A stretch of 64,000 bases of DNA from Acinetobacter sp. GSS19. GTDB taxonomy: Bacteria; Pseudomonadota; Gammaproteobacteria; Pseudomonadales; Moraxellaceae. The notes under the pieces were generated by a model. It did not search any database. It saw only the letters and a program-made list of their open reading frames with translations, and was not told the origin of the DNA. The position numbers and the translations under genes are program-made. Location of the stretch: NCBI RefSeq assembly GCF_028621895.1, contig NZ_CP117520.1, positions 310,001-374,000 on the forward strand, written 5' to 3'. This document shows positions 27,903-37,567 of the stretch, piece after piece (position 1 is the first letter of the stretch; each line of letters starts with the position of its first letter).

Positions 27903-28532
27903 TTAAAGTTCGGCTGCCGCAACACAACAGGCATAAATCTGTTCACAGCCCAGAGACTGTAATTGAATACGCAATGCATGTAACGAACTCCCGGTGGTGA
28001 CGACATCATCCAGCATCAGTACACGTCGGTAGCGGATAGGTTGAGGATGAAAAATCTGAAACTGGTTTTCAATATCTTCGATCCGTTCTAGACGGGATAA
28101 GCCCTTTTGTGCATATTGCGATTGTCGTTGAATAGGTTGCCAGACCGGTACATTCAGCTGTTCGGCCAGAATTTTGGCGAGTAAGACGGACTGGTTAAAG
28201 CCACGGCTGGCTAAACGTTCAGTGGCAATCGGCATCGGTACAATTGCTTGTATACGGGGCAGTTTAAGTTGCGATAAGCAGCCTGCGAGTAGTCTCTGAT
28301 AGTGGAGTTGCTGCTGGTATTTGAATTTCTGAATAATGCGATCCAGCGGATAGTGATAATGACAGGCCACCATGATGTCTAATTCATGTCGGGTCACTGT
28401 TTGTTTCAGCCAGGGTAACTGTTGCCAGCAGTCCAGACAGACCGCATGCTGCTGTTGTTTGGCAATCCCACATAAAATACAGGGTAATTGCTGTCGTAAC
28501 CAGCTCAGAGGATCAAATCTAGACGTAGGCAT
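27903..28532 (-). CDS. comF: ComF-family phosphoribosyltransferase-like protein
   Basis: This is a 209-residue ComF/GntX protein. It has an N-terminal four-cysteine zinc site (CILC and, after a gap, CLDC) and a C-terminal type I phosphoribosyltransferase fold with PMPIATERLASRGFNQS and the PRPP loop VLMLDDVVTTGSS. ComF is needed for DNA uptake in competent bacteria, where it may act on incoming single strands, and Acinetobacter is commonly transformable. It overlaps recG by 14 bases, which suggests coupled expression with a recombination helicase. Confidence 0.88.
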   Translation of the reverse strand: MPTSRFDPLSWLRQQLPCILCGIAKQQQHAVCLDCWQQLPWLKQTVTRHELDIMVACHYHYPLDRIIQKFKYQQQLHYQRLLAGCLSQLKLPRIQAIVPMPIATERLASRGFNQSVLLAKILAEQLNVPVWQPIQRQSQYAQKGLSRLERIEDIENQFQIFHPQPIRYRRVLMLDDVVTTGSSLHALRIQLQSLGCEQIYACCVAAAEL

Positions 28533-30564
28533 AACGCGGTGCCTCAGGTAGCCAGCGTTTTAGGAGGGGTGTAACGTGCTCAGGATAATAGTTCAAAATC
28601 TCTTGTGCCACATGATGAGCTTGAGCCAAAAGGTGATCATCACGTTCCAGGCGGGCGACACGAAAGCCTAGATCTCCGGTTTGCTTGGTGCCAAGCAGTT
28701 CACCGGGTCCGCGTAATTCCAGATCTTTTTCTGCAATCACAAAGCCATCATTGCTTTCCCTTAAAATTCGTAAACGTTCCTGGCCATTTTGTGAGAGCGG
28801 TGTTTTATATAACAGGGCACAAAAGCTGGCTTTGGCTCCCCGTCCGACACGACCACGTAACTGGTGTAATTGCGATAAGCCGAGACGCTCGGCATTTTCA
28901 ATAACCATAATCGAGGCATTCGGCACATCGACACCAACTTCAATCACGGTGGTGGCAATCAGCAGTTGTAGTTGATTGTTCTTAAATTGCTGCATCACCG
29001 CCTGCTTTTCATCGGCTTTCATCTTGCCATGGACCAAGCCAATCTTCAGTTCTGGAAAACGCTCCTTAATTTCGGCATAGGTGGCTTCAGCGGCTTGAGC
29101 ATCTAGAGTTTCTGATTGTTCTACCAAGGTACAGACCCAATAGGCCTGTTTGCCTTCCAGGCAATTACTGGCAATGCGCTGCAAGACTTCTTCACGGCGA
29201 TCCAACGGAATGGTCACTGTCTGAATCGGGGTGCGACCCGGCGGCAGTTCATCAATAATCGAGGTATCCAGATCACCGTAGGCACTCATTGCCAAAGTAC
29301 GCGGGATAGGCGTGGCGGTCATGACCAGTTGATGTGGAGTCAATTCACCATTGCCTTTGTTGCGTAAAGCCAGACGTTGGTCAACACCAAAGCGGTGCTG
29401 CTCATCAATAATGACCAGACCCAGTTTGGCAAAGGCAACATTGTCTTGAAACAGCGCATGGGTTCCGACCACCAGTTGTGCTGAGCCATCCAGAATTTGC
29501 TGTTCTGCGGCAGCACGGGTTTTGCCTTTTTGTTTGCCGGAAAGCCAAGCCACCTGGACTCCAAGCGGTTCGAACCAGCGTTTGAAATTGAGATAATGCT
29601 GTTCTGCCAGAATTTCCGTGGGTGCCATTAAAGCCACTTGCCAGCCGGCTTCCAGTGCATGACAGGCTGCTACACCTGCTACCAAGGTTTTTCCGGCACC
29701 GACATCTCCTTGTACCAACCGTAGCATGGGGCGGTTCTGTTTCAGATCGGTAATGATTTCTTTGCTGACCCGTTTCTGTGCATTGGTCATCTGAAAGGGG
29801 AGGCTGGCGAGCAGCTGTTTAGCGAAGTCTTGGCTTGGTGCGAAGGTGGGAGCTTGAATCTGGCGAATATAGGCACGCCGGGTTAACAGGCTGAGCTGAT
29901 GTGCCACCAGTTCTTCAAAAATCAGCCGTTGCTGGGCAGGATGGGAGCCTTGCAATAATTGCTGCATATTGGCGCTGAGCGGTGGCTCATGAATATAGTG
30001 CAGCGCTTCTTTAAGGGCATAGCCATTACTGAATTGAGCAGGTAACAACTCGGCCAGATGGTCACTATGCTCAGCCAGCGCCTGCCGTACAAAATCACGT
30101 ATTTTGGCTTGGGTTAAACCTTCGGTGCTAGGATAAATAGCAGTGAGCTGGGTTTTCGGTAATGGCGTGTGTTCAGTAATCAGCTGAATTTCCGGATGAT
30201 AGAGTTCCAGCCCTCGAGCACCGACCCGAACTTCACCAAAGACCCGTAGCCGGTTACCGGCACGCATTTTATCGGTTAAGGCTTTATACAGATGATAAAA
30301 ACGCAGAGTAACTTTACCGAAATCATCGTCCAGCAAAACCGCCATGGATTTACGCTTACCTGGTGGAAAATCAACGGATTTGACTAAACCTTCCAATAAA
30401 TAGCTACGACCGACGCTGAGTTGGTTCATCGGGATAATGGTGCTACGATCTTCATAGTCCCGAGGCAGATGAAACAGTAAGTCCTCTGTCGTGAAGATAT
30501 TGAGTTTTTCCAGTAAAGCTGCAGCCGCGCTACCCACGCCCTGCAATTGATGGACCAGCGCCAT
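28519..30564 (-). CDS. recG: ATP-dependent DNA helicase RecG
   Basis: RecG remodels stalled replication forks and branched recombination intermediates. This is a 681-residue protein with an N-terminal wedge/OB domain, Walker A GDVGAGKT (about residue 285), DEQH box, MTATPIPRTL, the HGKM motif and the C-terminal GRVGRGAKASFCALLY with the RecG tail motif GELLGTKQTG. The start has GAGGGGAC just upstream. It is followed by overlapping comF and is divergent from the SDR gene. Confidence 0.95.
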   Translation of the reverse strand: MALVHQLQGVGSAAAALLEKLNIFTTEDLLFHLPRDYEDRSTIIPMNQLSVGRSYLLEGLVKSVDFPPGKRKSMAVLLDDDFGKVTLRFYHLYKALTDKMRAGNRLRVFGEVRVGARGLELYHPEIQLITEHTPLPKTQLTAIYPSTEGLTQAKIRDFVRQALAEHSDHLAELLPAQFSNGYALKEALHYIHEPPLSANMQQLLQGSHPAQQRLIFEELVAHQLSLLTRRAYIRQIQAPTFAPSQDFAKQLLASLPFQMTNAQKRVSKEIITDLKQNRPMLRLVQGDVGAGKTLVAGVAACHALEAGWQVALMAPTEILAEQHYLNFKRWFEPLGVQVAWLSGKQKGKTRAAAEQQILDGSAQLVVGTHALFQDNVAFAKLGLVIIDEQHRFGVDQRLALRNKGNGELTPHQLVMTATPIPRTLAMSAYGDLDTSIIDELPPGRTPIQTVTIPLDRREEVLQRIASNCLEGKQAYWVCTLVEQSETLDAQAAEATYAEIKERFPELKIGLVHGKMKADEKQAVMQQFKNNQLQLLIATTVIEVGVDVPNASIMVIENAERLGLSQLHQLRGRVGRGAKASFCALLYKTPLSQNGQERLRILRESNDGFVIAEKDLELRGPGELLGTKQTGDLGFRVARLERDDHLLAQAHHVAQEILNYYPEHVTPLLKRWLPEAPRYAYV

Positions 30565-30589
30565 GTCCCCTCAACCTAGGTCAATGTAA

Positions 30590-31411
30590 ATGCATATTTT
30601 ATTTATCGGTTATGGTAAAACATCTCAACGCGTTGCCAAACATTTATTTGGCCAAGGTCATCAAATTACCACAATCAGCCAGAGTCCGAAAACCGATCCG
30701 TTTGCCAATCATCTGATTCAGGATGTGCATCAGCTGGATTTAAGCCAGATTGCGCCGGTCGACTGGGTGTATGTATTGCTAAGTCCACAGCAATCGAAAG
30801 CGGAAGCCTATCAGCATACCTATCTGAACAGTGTGCAACCGATTGTTCAGGCATTGGCAGATCATCCCGTGCAGCGCATTGTGGTGGTGTCATCCACCCG
30901 GGTCTATGGCGAGCATGCCGGGGAATATGTGGATGACGAGACGTCGACTCAGCCACCCGATGCTCAGGCTGAGATTCTGCACCAGATGGAATTGGCCTGG
31001 CTGGCTGCTTATCCGGGGCGGGTCACCATTATCCGTCCGACAGGGATTTATGGCAGTTCTGTTAGCAGGATGTGCAAGCTGGCACAGCAGACCCAGCATT
31101 ACCCCAATATTCACTACAGTAATCGTATCCATATTGAGGATCTGGCATGTTTCTTGGCATTTCTGACCCAACTGGCGCAACCTGCAGAATCCTATATTGT
31201 CAGCGACAATCAGCCGATCCCGTTGCATGAGGTGATTCTCTGGTTCCAGCAACAGTTGGGCTTAGCGTTATTGTCGTTAACGAGTAGTGGGTTATCTGGG
31301 CGGAAAATCTATGCCTCACGTATGCTGGCCAGTGGGTTTCAGTTACAGCATCCGGACTGTTTTCAGGATTATCTGGCGCAGTTACAGGCATCTGAATACA
31401 AGCTTAGCTGA
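30590..31411 (+). CDS. NAD(P)-dependent epimerase/dehydratase-like SDR (YeeZ-like)
   Basis: This is a 273-residue extended SDR-type protein. It opens with a Rossmann loop variant (ILFIGYGKTSQRVAKHL, GxGxxS instead of GxxGxxG). VVVVSSTRVYGEH matches the Ser-Thr/Tyr region, although the classical YxxxK is not clear, and IIRPTGIYG is the conserved epimerase block. It is like the poorly known YeeZ group. It may bind NAD(P), but its substrate is unknown. It is divergent from recG and ends in a terminator shared with plsB. Confidence 0.75.
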   Translation: MHILFIGYGKTSQRVAKHLFGQGHQITTISQSPKTDPFANHLIQDVHQLDLSQIAPVDWVYVLLSPQQSKAEAYQHTYLNSVQPIVQALADHPVQRIVVVSSTRVYGEHAGEYVDDETSTQPPDAQAEILHQMELAWLAAYPGRVTIIRPTGIYGSSVSRMCKLAQQTQHYPNIHYSNRIHIEDLACFLAFLTQLAQPAESYIVSDNQPIPLHEVILWFQQQLGLALLSLTSSGLSGRKIYASRMLASGFQLQHPDCFQDYLAQLQASEYKLS

Positions 31412-31412
31412 T

Positions 31413-31443
31413 AAAAAAAGCAACTCCGTAGAGTTGCCTTTTG
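31413..31443. terminator. Bidirectional terminator (plsB and SDR gene)
   Basis: GCAACTC (31420-31426), loop CGTA, GAGTTGC (31431-31437). On the minus strand T7 follows; on the plus strand a shorter T run follows. Confidence 0.85.
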
Positions 31444-31447
31444 CTAT

Positions 31448-34012
31448 TTATTTCTTTTTACGTTTTAAGCGACGTTTTGCTTGATGGGCGGCCATTGCCT
31501 CGAGTGCTTCTTTCAGTTCTTCATCGGTAAAGGCAGTAATGTGCTGCAACATCTGCAAGGTAGCATCATCCAGAACCAGTTTGGCATATTGAGCCACGGC
31601 GCTAAAGCCTTCATCAAAGGCAATTGCCCCTTGTGAATTGGTATGGATGTAACCTTGTTGTGTCAACACTTTCAGGAAGCTTTGGAACAGGGCCTTGTCA
31701 AAGAATTCCGGTGAATTGAATTCATACAGGACAGAGAGGCGCTGACCAAGTAAATGACTGAGTTCCTCGACCTGACGGGCAGAAATATTGCCGGAACCAC
31801 GCTGTGTAATCAGTGCCAAGGTCATGTAATAGCGTTCTAGACTTTGTTTGACTGGTGCAGCCAAGACGGTGAGCTGGTTATGCGCTTCGGTATTTGGCAT
31901 TGGGCTGATCAAATCACCATTTTCATCTTGGCTGATCAGCTGCAATCCCATTAAGCCTTCGATATAACGTTCAATCTGGGCCGGGAGATCTTCCACGCCC
32001 CATTTCAGGAATAGCTCGGCTTTCAGGAATGGATACAGGGTACAAATCACGTTGGTTAGATCGGTACGGCTGAGTTTGGCGTTGTGTTCAACCAGAGAGG
32101 CGATCAGTGAAGGCAACACAAAGGCATGCAGAATGTTATTGCGGAAATAGGTCAGCAAGAGAGCCTGATGGTCCTCAATCGCGATAATATCGCCCAGCGC
32201 ATGCTGTACCCGTTTAATCAGTTTTAGTTTGAGACCGTAGGCAATAATTTCTTTGCCTGATAACGGGGTGACCAGTGTCCGTTCATCGTAAGGCAGCGCA
32301 GTCAACAGGTTGCGATATGCGTCTAACTGTTTGATACAGATGGCTTCATCTAGGGTGTGTTTTGGTGTGGCCAATAAAATCAGTGATAACAGTGAGACCG
32401 GATTAATGACGACAGCACGGTTGATATTTTCTTGAATCACCTGTGCAGCAGTAGTGACTGCGCTTGAGATCTCGGTAGGAATCGGATCATCATTTTTCTC
32501 AATAGTGATGTGTTCAGCATGATGCTGCTTCAGCACATCATCTAGAAACACCGGTTCGCCAAAATTCACATGGACTTTGCCAAAGATGCGTTCGATTTTT
32601 CGCAGGGTTTGCATAATGCCGAGCAAGGATTCCGCTTCTTTCGGTTTACCCTGCATTTCGCCGATATAGGTCGAACCTTCCATCAGGCGTTCATAACCGA
32701 TATAGGTGGGTAAAAAGACAATCGGTTTGGAACGACCACGCAAATGGCTATGTACTGTCATCGCTAACATGCCGGTTTTTGGTGGCAGCAGACGGCCGGT
32801 ACGTGAACGCCCCCCTTCAATAAAGTATTCAATCGGTGTGTTACGTGACAGAATGCTGTAAAGGTATTCTTTGAACACTGTGGTATACAGTCCATTTCCA
32901 CCAAAAGTACGGCGAATAAAGAATGCACCACCACCGCGTAAGAGTTGACCGACGAACGGCAGATTCAGGTTGTCGCCGGCAGCGACAAATGGCACCATCA
33001 GTCCACGACGATAAATCACATAAGACAATAATAAATAGTCGATATGGCTGCGGTGACATGGCGTATAAATAATTTCGTAATCTTTGGCCAGTTCACGCAC
33101 GGTGCTGAAATTATGCACCTCCACGCCATCATACAGCTGCGTCCATAGGCGGGTCAGTGCCATGTCGGCAAAACGCACGGTCGATGCCGAATAATCGGAA
33201 ACGATTTCGTTTAGATAGCCAATCGCTCGCTGTTCAGCTTCAATCAGGCTGACTTTACCGCGGATACTTTCACGGCGAATCGCTTCCTGAACATCACGGG
33301 ATTTGATCAGGGACTGCATGACATTGCGACGGTCGGATAAATCCGGGCCGAGTACTACCTCACGCTGACGATCCAGATAATCATTCAGGTGGCTGGTGAT
33401 ATAGGTCGCAGGGGATAAATTCGGATATTGGGTTTGAGCATGCTGGATCAAGGCACGTAACGAAATCGCTTCGTGGAACTCCAGATAAGATTCCCGACCA
33501 TGTAAGCCGATATTGACCAGTTGCTTGACACGACTCGGTGTCGCCCAAGTATCGGTAAAGAGCAGTTTAAGTAAGGAGTCTTCTTTGTCTGGAGAACGGC
33601 CCCAAAGCACGGTAACAGGAATCAGTTCGACTTCATAATCTGGATGCTTTTCCAGAAGTTCGACCAAGCGCAGCAGACGCGGTGAAAAGGCGTGTGTGGG
33701 TGGATTGACAAGGTTGCGCTGATTTTTATGCTGCAAGAAAATCAGGGAGGCTTTTTCCTGATGTTCGCCCAGTCGTAACGGATCAAGTGCCGGATTTAAC
33801 TTGAGACGGCGAGCTTCGCCATCAACCACCAAGGCATTGCTGCGAGAGTAATTCTGCAGCACATAGCACACGACCTTTTGGCTCGGAGTTGTTGCTTCTG
33901 TTTTTGTAACGGTTTCGGTTGGAACCTCACCAAGAACATGTGGTGTTACCACGAGGTCAAGTAACTTACTGGAAAACCGTCGATACATTTGACCAAAACC
34001 ACGCTTGGACAT
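31448..34012 (-). CDS. plsB: Glycerol-3-phosphate O-acyltransferase
   Basis: PlsB is the inner-membrane-associated enzyme that adds the first acyl chain to sn-glycerol-3-phosphate in phospholipid synthesis. It has 854 residues, the usual large form. The acyltransferase motifs are HRSHIDYLL (HX4D, about residue 319), GGGAFFIRR, FIEGGRSRTGRLLPPKTGML and a later VFLPTYIGYERL. The start is supported by GTAGGAGTCTGT upstream. The C-terminus is lysine- and arginine-rich (RRLKRKKK). Monocistronic by spacing. Confidence 0.96.
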   Translation of the reverse strand: MSKRGFGQMYRRFSSKLLDLVVTPHVLGEVPTETVTKTEATTPSQKVVCYVLQNYSRSNALVVDGEARRLKLNPALDPLRLGEHQEKASLIFLQHKNQRNLVNPPTHAFSPRLLRLVELLEKHPDYEVELIPVTVLWGRSPDKEDSLLKLLFTDTWATPSRVKQLVNIGLHGRESYLEFHEAISLRALIQHAQTQYPNLSPATYITSHLNDYLDRQREVVLGPDLSDRRNVMQSLIKSRDVQEAIRRESIRGKVSLIEAEQRAIGYLNEIVSDYSASTVRFADMALTRLWTQLYDGVEVHNFSTVRELAKDYEIIYTPCHRSHIDYLLLSYVIYRRGLMVPFVAAGDNLNLPFVGQLLRGGGAFFIRRTFGGNGLYTTVFKEYLYSILSRNTPIEYFIEGGRSRTGRLLPPKTGMLAMTVHSHLRGRSKPIVFLPTYIGYERLMEGSTYIGEMQGKPKEAESLLGIMQTLRKIERIFGKVHVNFGEPVFLDDVLKQHHAEHITIEKNDDPIPTEISSAVTTAAQVIQENINRAVVINPVSLLSLILLATPKHTLDEAICIKQLDAYRNLLTALPYDERTLVTPLSGKEIIAYGLKLKLIKRVQHALGDIIAIEDHQALLLTYFRNNILHAFVLPSLIASLVEHNAKLSRTDLTNVICTLYPFLKAELFLKWGVEDLPAQIERYIEGLMGLQLISQDENGDLISPMPNTEAHNQLTVLAAPVKQSLERYYMTLALITQRGSGNISARQVEELSHLLGQRLSVLYEFNSPEFFDKALFQSFLKVLTQQGYIHTNSQGAIAFDEGFSAVAQYAKLVLDDATLQMLQHITAFTDEELKEALEAMAAHQAKRRLKRKKK

Positions 34013-34310
34013 ACAGACTCCTACCTAAATGACAAAAACCGCAGCACGCGAAACCTGATGATCAATTCTGCAGCTGTGTGTAGCGGAACAAGACGATATT
34101 GTCTGATAAATTGTAGGTCATTTGCTACATTTTATCGTTAAAAAACGTATTTTTAGCTCAATCAATCGCGTCAGATGATGACAGGCCAGTCAACCAATCT
34201 ACAGGTTTTTATCGTTTAGCTATGGCAAAATAGCCCACCTGAGACCCTTTTGTTGTTCTTTTTGCTGTTTTCTTATTCATACAGCTCTCCCATTGTAGGA
34301 TCCATATTTC

Positions 34311-35183
34311 ATGAATGCCTTGACCCAAGAACTTGTTGAACTGTTAAGTCTGGAAAAGCTTGAAGAAAATATTTACCGTGGCATCAGTCGTAATCTGGTG
34401 GGAAAACGGGTGTTTGGCGGTCAGGTGTTGGGACAGGCGTTACGAGCCGCATCGTACACCACCGATCGTCCAGCACACTCCATGCATGCCTACTTTTTGT
34501 ATGGTGGCGACGTCAATGCGCCAATTGTGTATGAGGTCAACAAGATCCGAGATGGCAAAAGCTTTATTAGCCGTCAGGTGAATGCAATTCAGCATGGTCG
34601 TACCATTTTTACCGCGATGGTGTCTTTTGCACATCCTGAGGAAGCTTTGGATTACCAACCAGAAGAACCGGCATATCCAGCTCCAGAAGCCCTGAAAAAT
34701 GAACAGGAACTCAAGCATGGCCTGATTCATTTTATCCCGGACAATGTCCGTGCCAGTTTCATGCGTGAGCGTCTGATCGAGATTCGCCCGGTGAATCCTT
34801 ACAACCCGTTTCAGCCGCAGCCCGAAGCTCCCACTTACGCCCATTATCTGCGTACCCATGATCCGATCGCAGCTGAAGTGGATGATCCAGCCCTGCATCA
34901 GGCGATCATTGCCTTTTATTCAGACTTTATTTTTATGACCACAGCACTGCGTCCGCATGGTTTGAGCTATTTGACGCCAAATTTACAATGTGCCAGTCTG
35001 GATCATACGATTTATTTCCATCGTCCTTTGCGTGCCGATGAATGGATGCTGTATGACATGGATGCCACGGTCACTACCAGTTCACGAGGGCTGAATTTTG
35101 GTCGCATGTGGCAGAATGGTCAGTTGGTCTGCAGTACGGTACAGGAAGGTTTGATCCGTTTGCGTGAAATTGAAAGCCAGTAA
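34311..35183 (+). CDS. tesB: Acyl-CoA thioesterase II
   Basis: This is a 290-residue double hot-dog thioesterase that hydrolyses medium- and long-chain acyl-CoA. Seen are GKRVFGGQVLGQALRAAS, HSMHAYFLYGGD, YEVNKIRDGKSFISRQVNAIQ and, in the second hot dog, CASLDHTIYFHRP with the catalytic Asp, as in E. coli TesB. The start has TAGGATCC upstream. It has its own terminator; a promoter probably lies in the 298-base gap to plsB, which otherwise shows nothing I can name. Confidence 0.94.
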   Translation: MNALTQELVELLSLEKLEENIYRGISRNLVGKRVFGGQVLGQALRAASYTTDRPAHSMHAYFLYGGDVNAPIVYEVNKIRDGKSFISRQVNAIQHGRTIFTAMVSFAHPEEALDYQPEEPAYPAPEALKNEQELKHGLIHFIPDNVRASFMRERLIEIRPVNPYNPFQPQPEAPTYAHYLRTHDPIAAEVDDPALHQAIIAFYSDFIFMTTALRPHGLSYLTPNLQCASLDHTIYFHRPLRADEWMLYDMDATVTTSSRGLNFGRMWQNGQLVCSTVQEGLIRLREIESQ

Positions 35184-35201
35184 TTTGATCCTGTTGCAAG
35201 C

Positions 35202-35230
35202 AGCCATCCGCTCAGGATGGCTTTTTATTT
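35202..35230 (+). terminator. tesB terminator
   Basis: AGCCATCC (35202-35209) pairs with GGATGGCT (35215-35222) over a five-base loop; TTTTATTTT follows. Confidence 0.92.
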
Positions 35231-35318
35231 TCTGTTTGCGCAGGCAAAAAATAATACTCGATTGTTGATTTGCTGCATGTCATAGTGCGTTCAGAATGAG
35301 CCAAGCATAAGTACCGTG

Positions 35319-36575
35319 ATGAGTCTAAATACACAAATTCTGATAGCTGCAATTTTTGGGGTAGCCTTTGGTTTTTTATTGAATCTCTATCCCCATAGCC
35401 AGTTTTTTGACAGTAGCCTGTATCTTTTGGCGCTGGCCAGCAGTATTTTTATTGGTTCGCTGAAGATGCTGATTGTGCCACTGATTTTTAGTTCGATTGT
35501 CGTGGGAGTATCCAACCTGGAAGCGGGTGGTCAGTTTAGCCGGGTCTGGAAAATCACCTTTTTGTGCTTTATTACGACCACGACGCTGGCACTGGGATTG
35601 GGCTTGTTGTGTGCGCATTTATTTGAAGTCGGCAAGGGCATCGATGTCACTAGTTTTGCCAGTGCCATGCAGGCTCATCAAACAGCGGACAGCTTAACCC
35701 CTGCATCATTCTTGACCAACTTTATCCAGAACACCCTTATCAATCCGTTTAAAGCCTTTAGTGAGGGGAATCTACTTGCCGTGGTGGTGTTTGCCTTACT
35801 GATCGGCGTGGCACTAGTGCATGGTGGAGATCGTTACCATGTGTTCCGTCAGTTAAGTCAGCAGTTTTTTGAGCTGATGATGACCTTGGTAGGTTGGGTG
35901 ATGAAACTGGCACCTATCGGTATTTTTGCCTTGCTAGCAAAACTGATTGCCAGTGAAGATATTTCGGTATTGAGCCGGTTGGCTGAATTCGCGGCAGTGG
36001 TTACCGGAACAACCTTATTTCATGGCTTGGTGGTCTTGCCATTACTTTTGTGGTTATTTGGCCGGATGCAGCCGCTGCGTTTTTTCCGTGGAGCTCGTGT
36101 AGCCTTGGTGACGGCTTTTGCCACCAGTTCCAGCTCAGCGACCATGCCGCTATCTATCGAATGTGCCCGCAAAAACTTAGGGGTTCGTCCGCAAACAGCC
36201 GGCTTCGTGATTCCCTTGGGGACACAGCTGAATATGGATGGCACTGCTCTGTATGAAGCCGCTGCGGCACTGTTTGTTGCCAATCTGATCGGGTTGGAAT
36301 TGAACTTTACCCAGCAGTTGGTGGTATGTTTAACGGCGATGATCGCTTCTCTCGGTGCCCCCGGGATTCCCAGTGCCGGCATGGTGACCATGATCATGGT
36401 ATTGCAGTCAGTTGGCTTGCCAGCGGAAGCGATAGCAATCCTGTTACCTATCGACCGTTTGCTCGATACTGTGCGCACGGTGGTCAATGTGCAGGGAGAT
36501 ATGATGATTAGTGTGGTGGTTGACCGTTATGCACAAGATGTCGAACATTTACCCGACACTGTACAAAAGAGTTAG
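35319..36575 (+). CDS. Dicarboxylate/amino acid:cation symporter (DAACS)
   Basis: This is a 418-residue membrane transporter of the glutamate/aspartate/C4-dicarboxylate family (GltP/DctA/SstT-like). It shows eight helices with the two re-entrant loops: TSSSSATMPLSIEC (HP1 serine-rich), NMDGTALYEAAAALF (the NMDGT motif in TM7) and GAPGIPSAG (HP2). The C-terminal DRLLDTVRTVVNVQGD is also typical and carries the substrate-binding Asp and Arg. An adjacent GTG at 35316 is an alternative start. The substrate could be glutamate, aspartate, serine or succinate; sequence alone does not decide. Confidence 0.92.
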   Translation: MSLNTQILIAAIFGVAFGFLLNLYPHSQFFDSSLYLLALASSIFIGSLKMLIVPLIFSSIVVGVSNLEAGGQFSRVWKITFLCFITTTTLALGLGLLCAHLFEVGKGIDVTSFASAMQAHQTADSLTPASFLTNFIQNTLINPFKAFSEGNLLAVVVFALLIGVALVHGGDRYHVFRQLSQQFFELMMTLVGWVMKLAPIGIFALLAKLIASEDISVLSRLAEFAAVVTGTTLFHGLVVLPLLLWLFGRMQPLRFFRGARVALVTAFATSSSSATMPLSIECARKNLGVRPQTAGFVIPLGTQLNMDGTALYEAAAALFVANLIGLELNFTQQLVVCLTAMIASLGAPGIPSAGMVTMIMVLQSVGLPAEAIAILLPIDRLLDTVRTVVNVQGDMMISVVVDRYAQDVEHLPDTVQKS

Positions 36576-36590
36576 AATTTACGCATCAGC

Positions 36591-36629
36591 AAAAAGCCCA
36601 GATCAGTTGTGACCGATCTGGGCTTTTTT
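36591..36629. terminator. Bidirectional terminator (symporter and engB)
   Basis: AAAAAGCCCAGATC (36591-36604) pairs with GATCTGGGCTTTTT (36615-36628) over a ten-base loop, between convergent genes. Confidence 0.92.
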
Positions 36630-36645
36630 ATTCAGATGGAAGTTT

Positions 36646-37488
36646 TTAGCGTTGATCAGCTTCATCATCCGTTATTTGTTCTGGTTGGAAATCTTCGAGT
36701 TCTTCAAAACTGTCGACTTCATCGTCCTCCACAGCTTCCGGAATGGTATCTAAATCAAATTGGCTCACCTGATCCAGAGTGAAGTTCAGACGACCTCCCA
36801 TCACGCTGGCCAGCTCCTCCAGCCCCTGTTTGTTGAGCGAAGAAAACAGCTGAATAGAGAACTGCAACTTCATCTTTTTCAGGGTTTGTTTGACTTCGAG
36901 CAGGACTTTGTTGGCTGGACCACGATTCAGCTTGTCGGATTTGGTCAGGAGCACATGTACAAACAGCTTTCGTGAGTGTGCCCACTCCAGCATCATGACA
37001 TCAAAGTGTTGCAGCGGATGGCGGATATCCATCAAGAGCACCAAACCTTGCAGGCTTTTGCGGTGAATCAGATAATTTTCCAGCTCTTTTTGCCAGACCA
37101 GTTTCATGGCTTCAGGGACAGCAGCATAACCATAGCCAGGAAGATCGACCAGGCGCTGATCGGGATTACCCAGACTAAAGAAGTTGATCATTTGGGTACG
37201 GCCCGGTTTTTTCGAAGCACGTGCCAGCTGTTTCTGGTTGGTCAAGGCATTAATCGCACTCGATTTTCCGGCATTGGAACGGCCCGCAAAGGCAATTTCA
37301 TAACCGCTATCGTCCACACAGAGAGAGAGCTTGGGCGCACTCATCAAGAATTCGGCTTTGCGTAACCAGTTCAGTGCTTGAACCGCATATTCATTGATCG
37401 CAGGATCTACTTTTTTCTCATAGCTGATCTTTTGCTTGGTCGTATGCGCGGTCTTACTGTTTCTGGATTTTCCACTGCTGCGATGCAT
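36646..37488 (-). CDS. engB: Ribosome biogenesis GTPase EngB/YsxC (YihA)
   Basis: This is a TRAFAC GTPase needed for 50S subunit assembly. It has 280 residues; E. coli YihA has about 210. G motifs: GRSNAGKSS (G1, about residue 69), KKPGRTQ with the G2 Thr, DLPGYGYA (G3), TKSD (G4) and FSSL (G5). The extra length is a basic N-terminal stretch (about 45 residues, with SGKSRNSKTAHTTKQK) and an acidic C-terminal tail of about 40 residues (DDEVDSFEELEDF). Both look disordered and could be a genus trait. A second-codon-rich start is possible inside the extension. Confidence 0.93.
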   Translation of the reverse strand: MHRSSGKSRNSKTAHTTKQKISYEKKVDPAINEYAVQALNWLRKAEFLMSAPKLSLCVDDSGYEIAFAGRSNAGKSSAINALTNQKQLARASKKPGRTQMINFFSLGNPDQRLVDLPGYGYAAVPEAMKLVWQKELENYLIHRKSLQGLVLLMDIRHPLQHFDVMMLEWAHSRKLFVHVLLTKSDKLNRGPANKVLLEVKQTLKKMKLQFSIQLFSSLNKQGLEELASVMGGRLNFTLDQVSQFDLDTIPEAVEDDEVDSFEELEDFQPEQITDDEADQR

Positions 37489-37567
37489 AGCTCTTCACTG
37501 TCATTCTTGAATCAAACCCTAGTATAAAGGAACTCGGGCGTTCTCGCGAATATTGCCGATATGAGGA

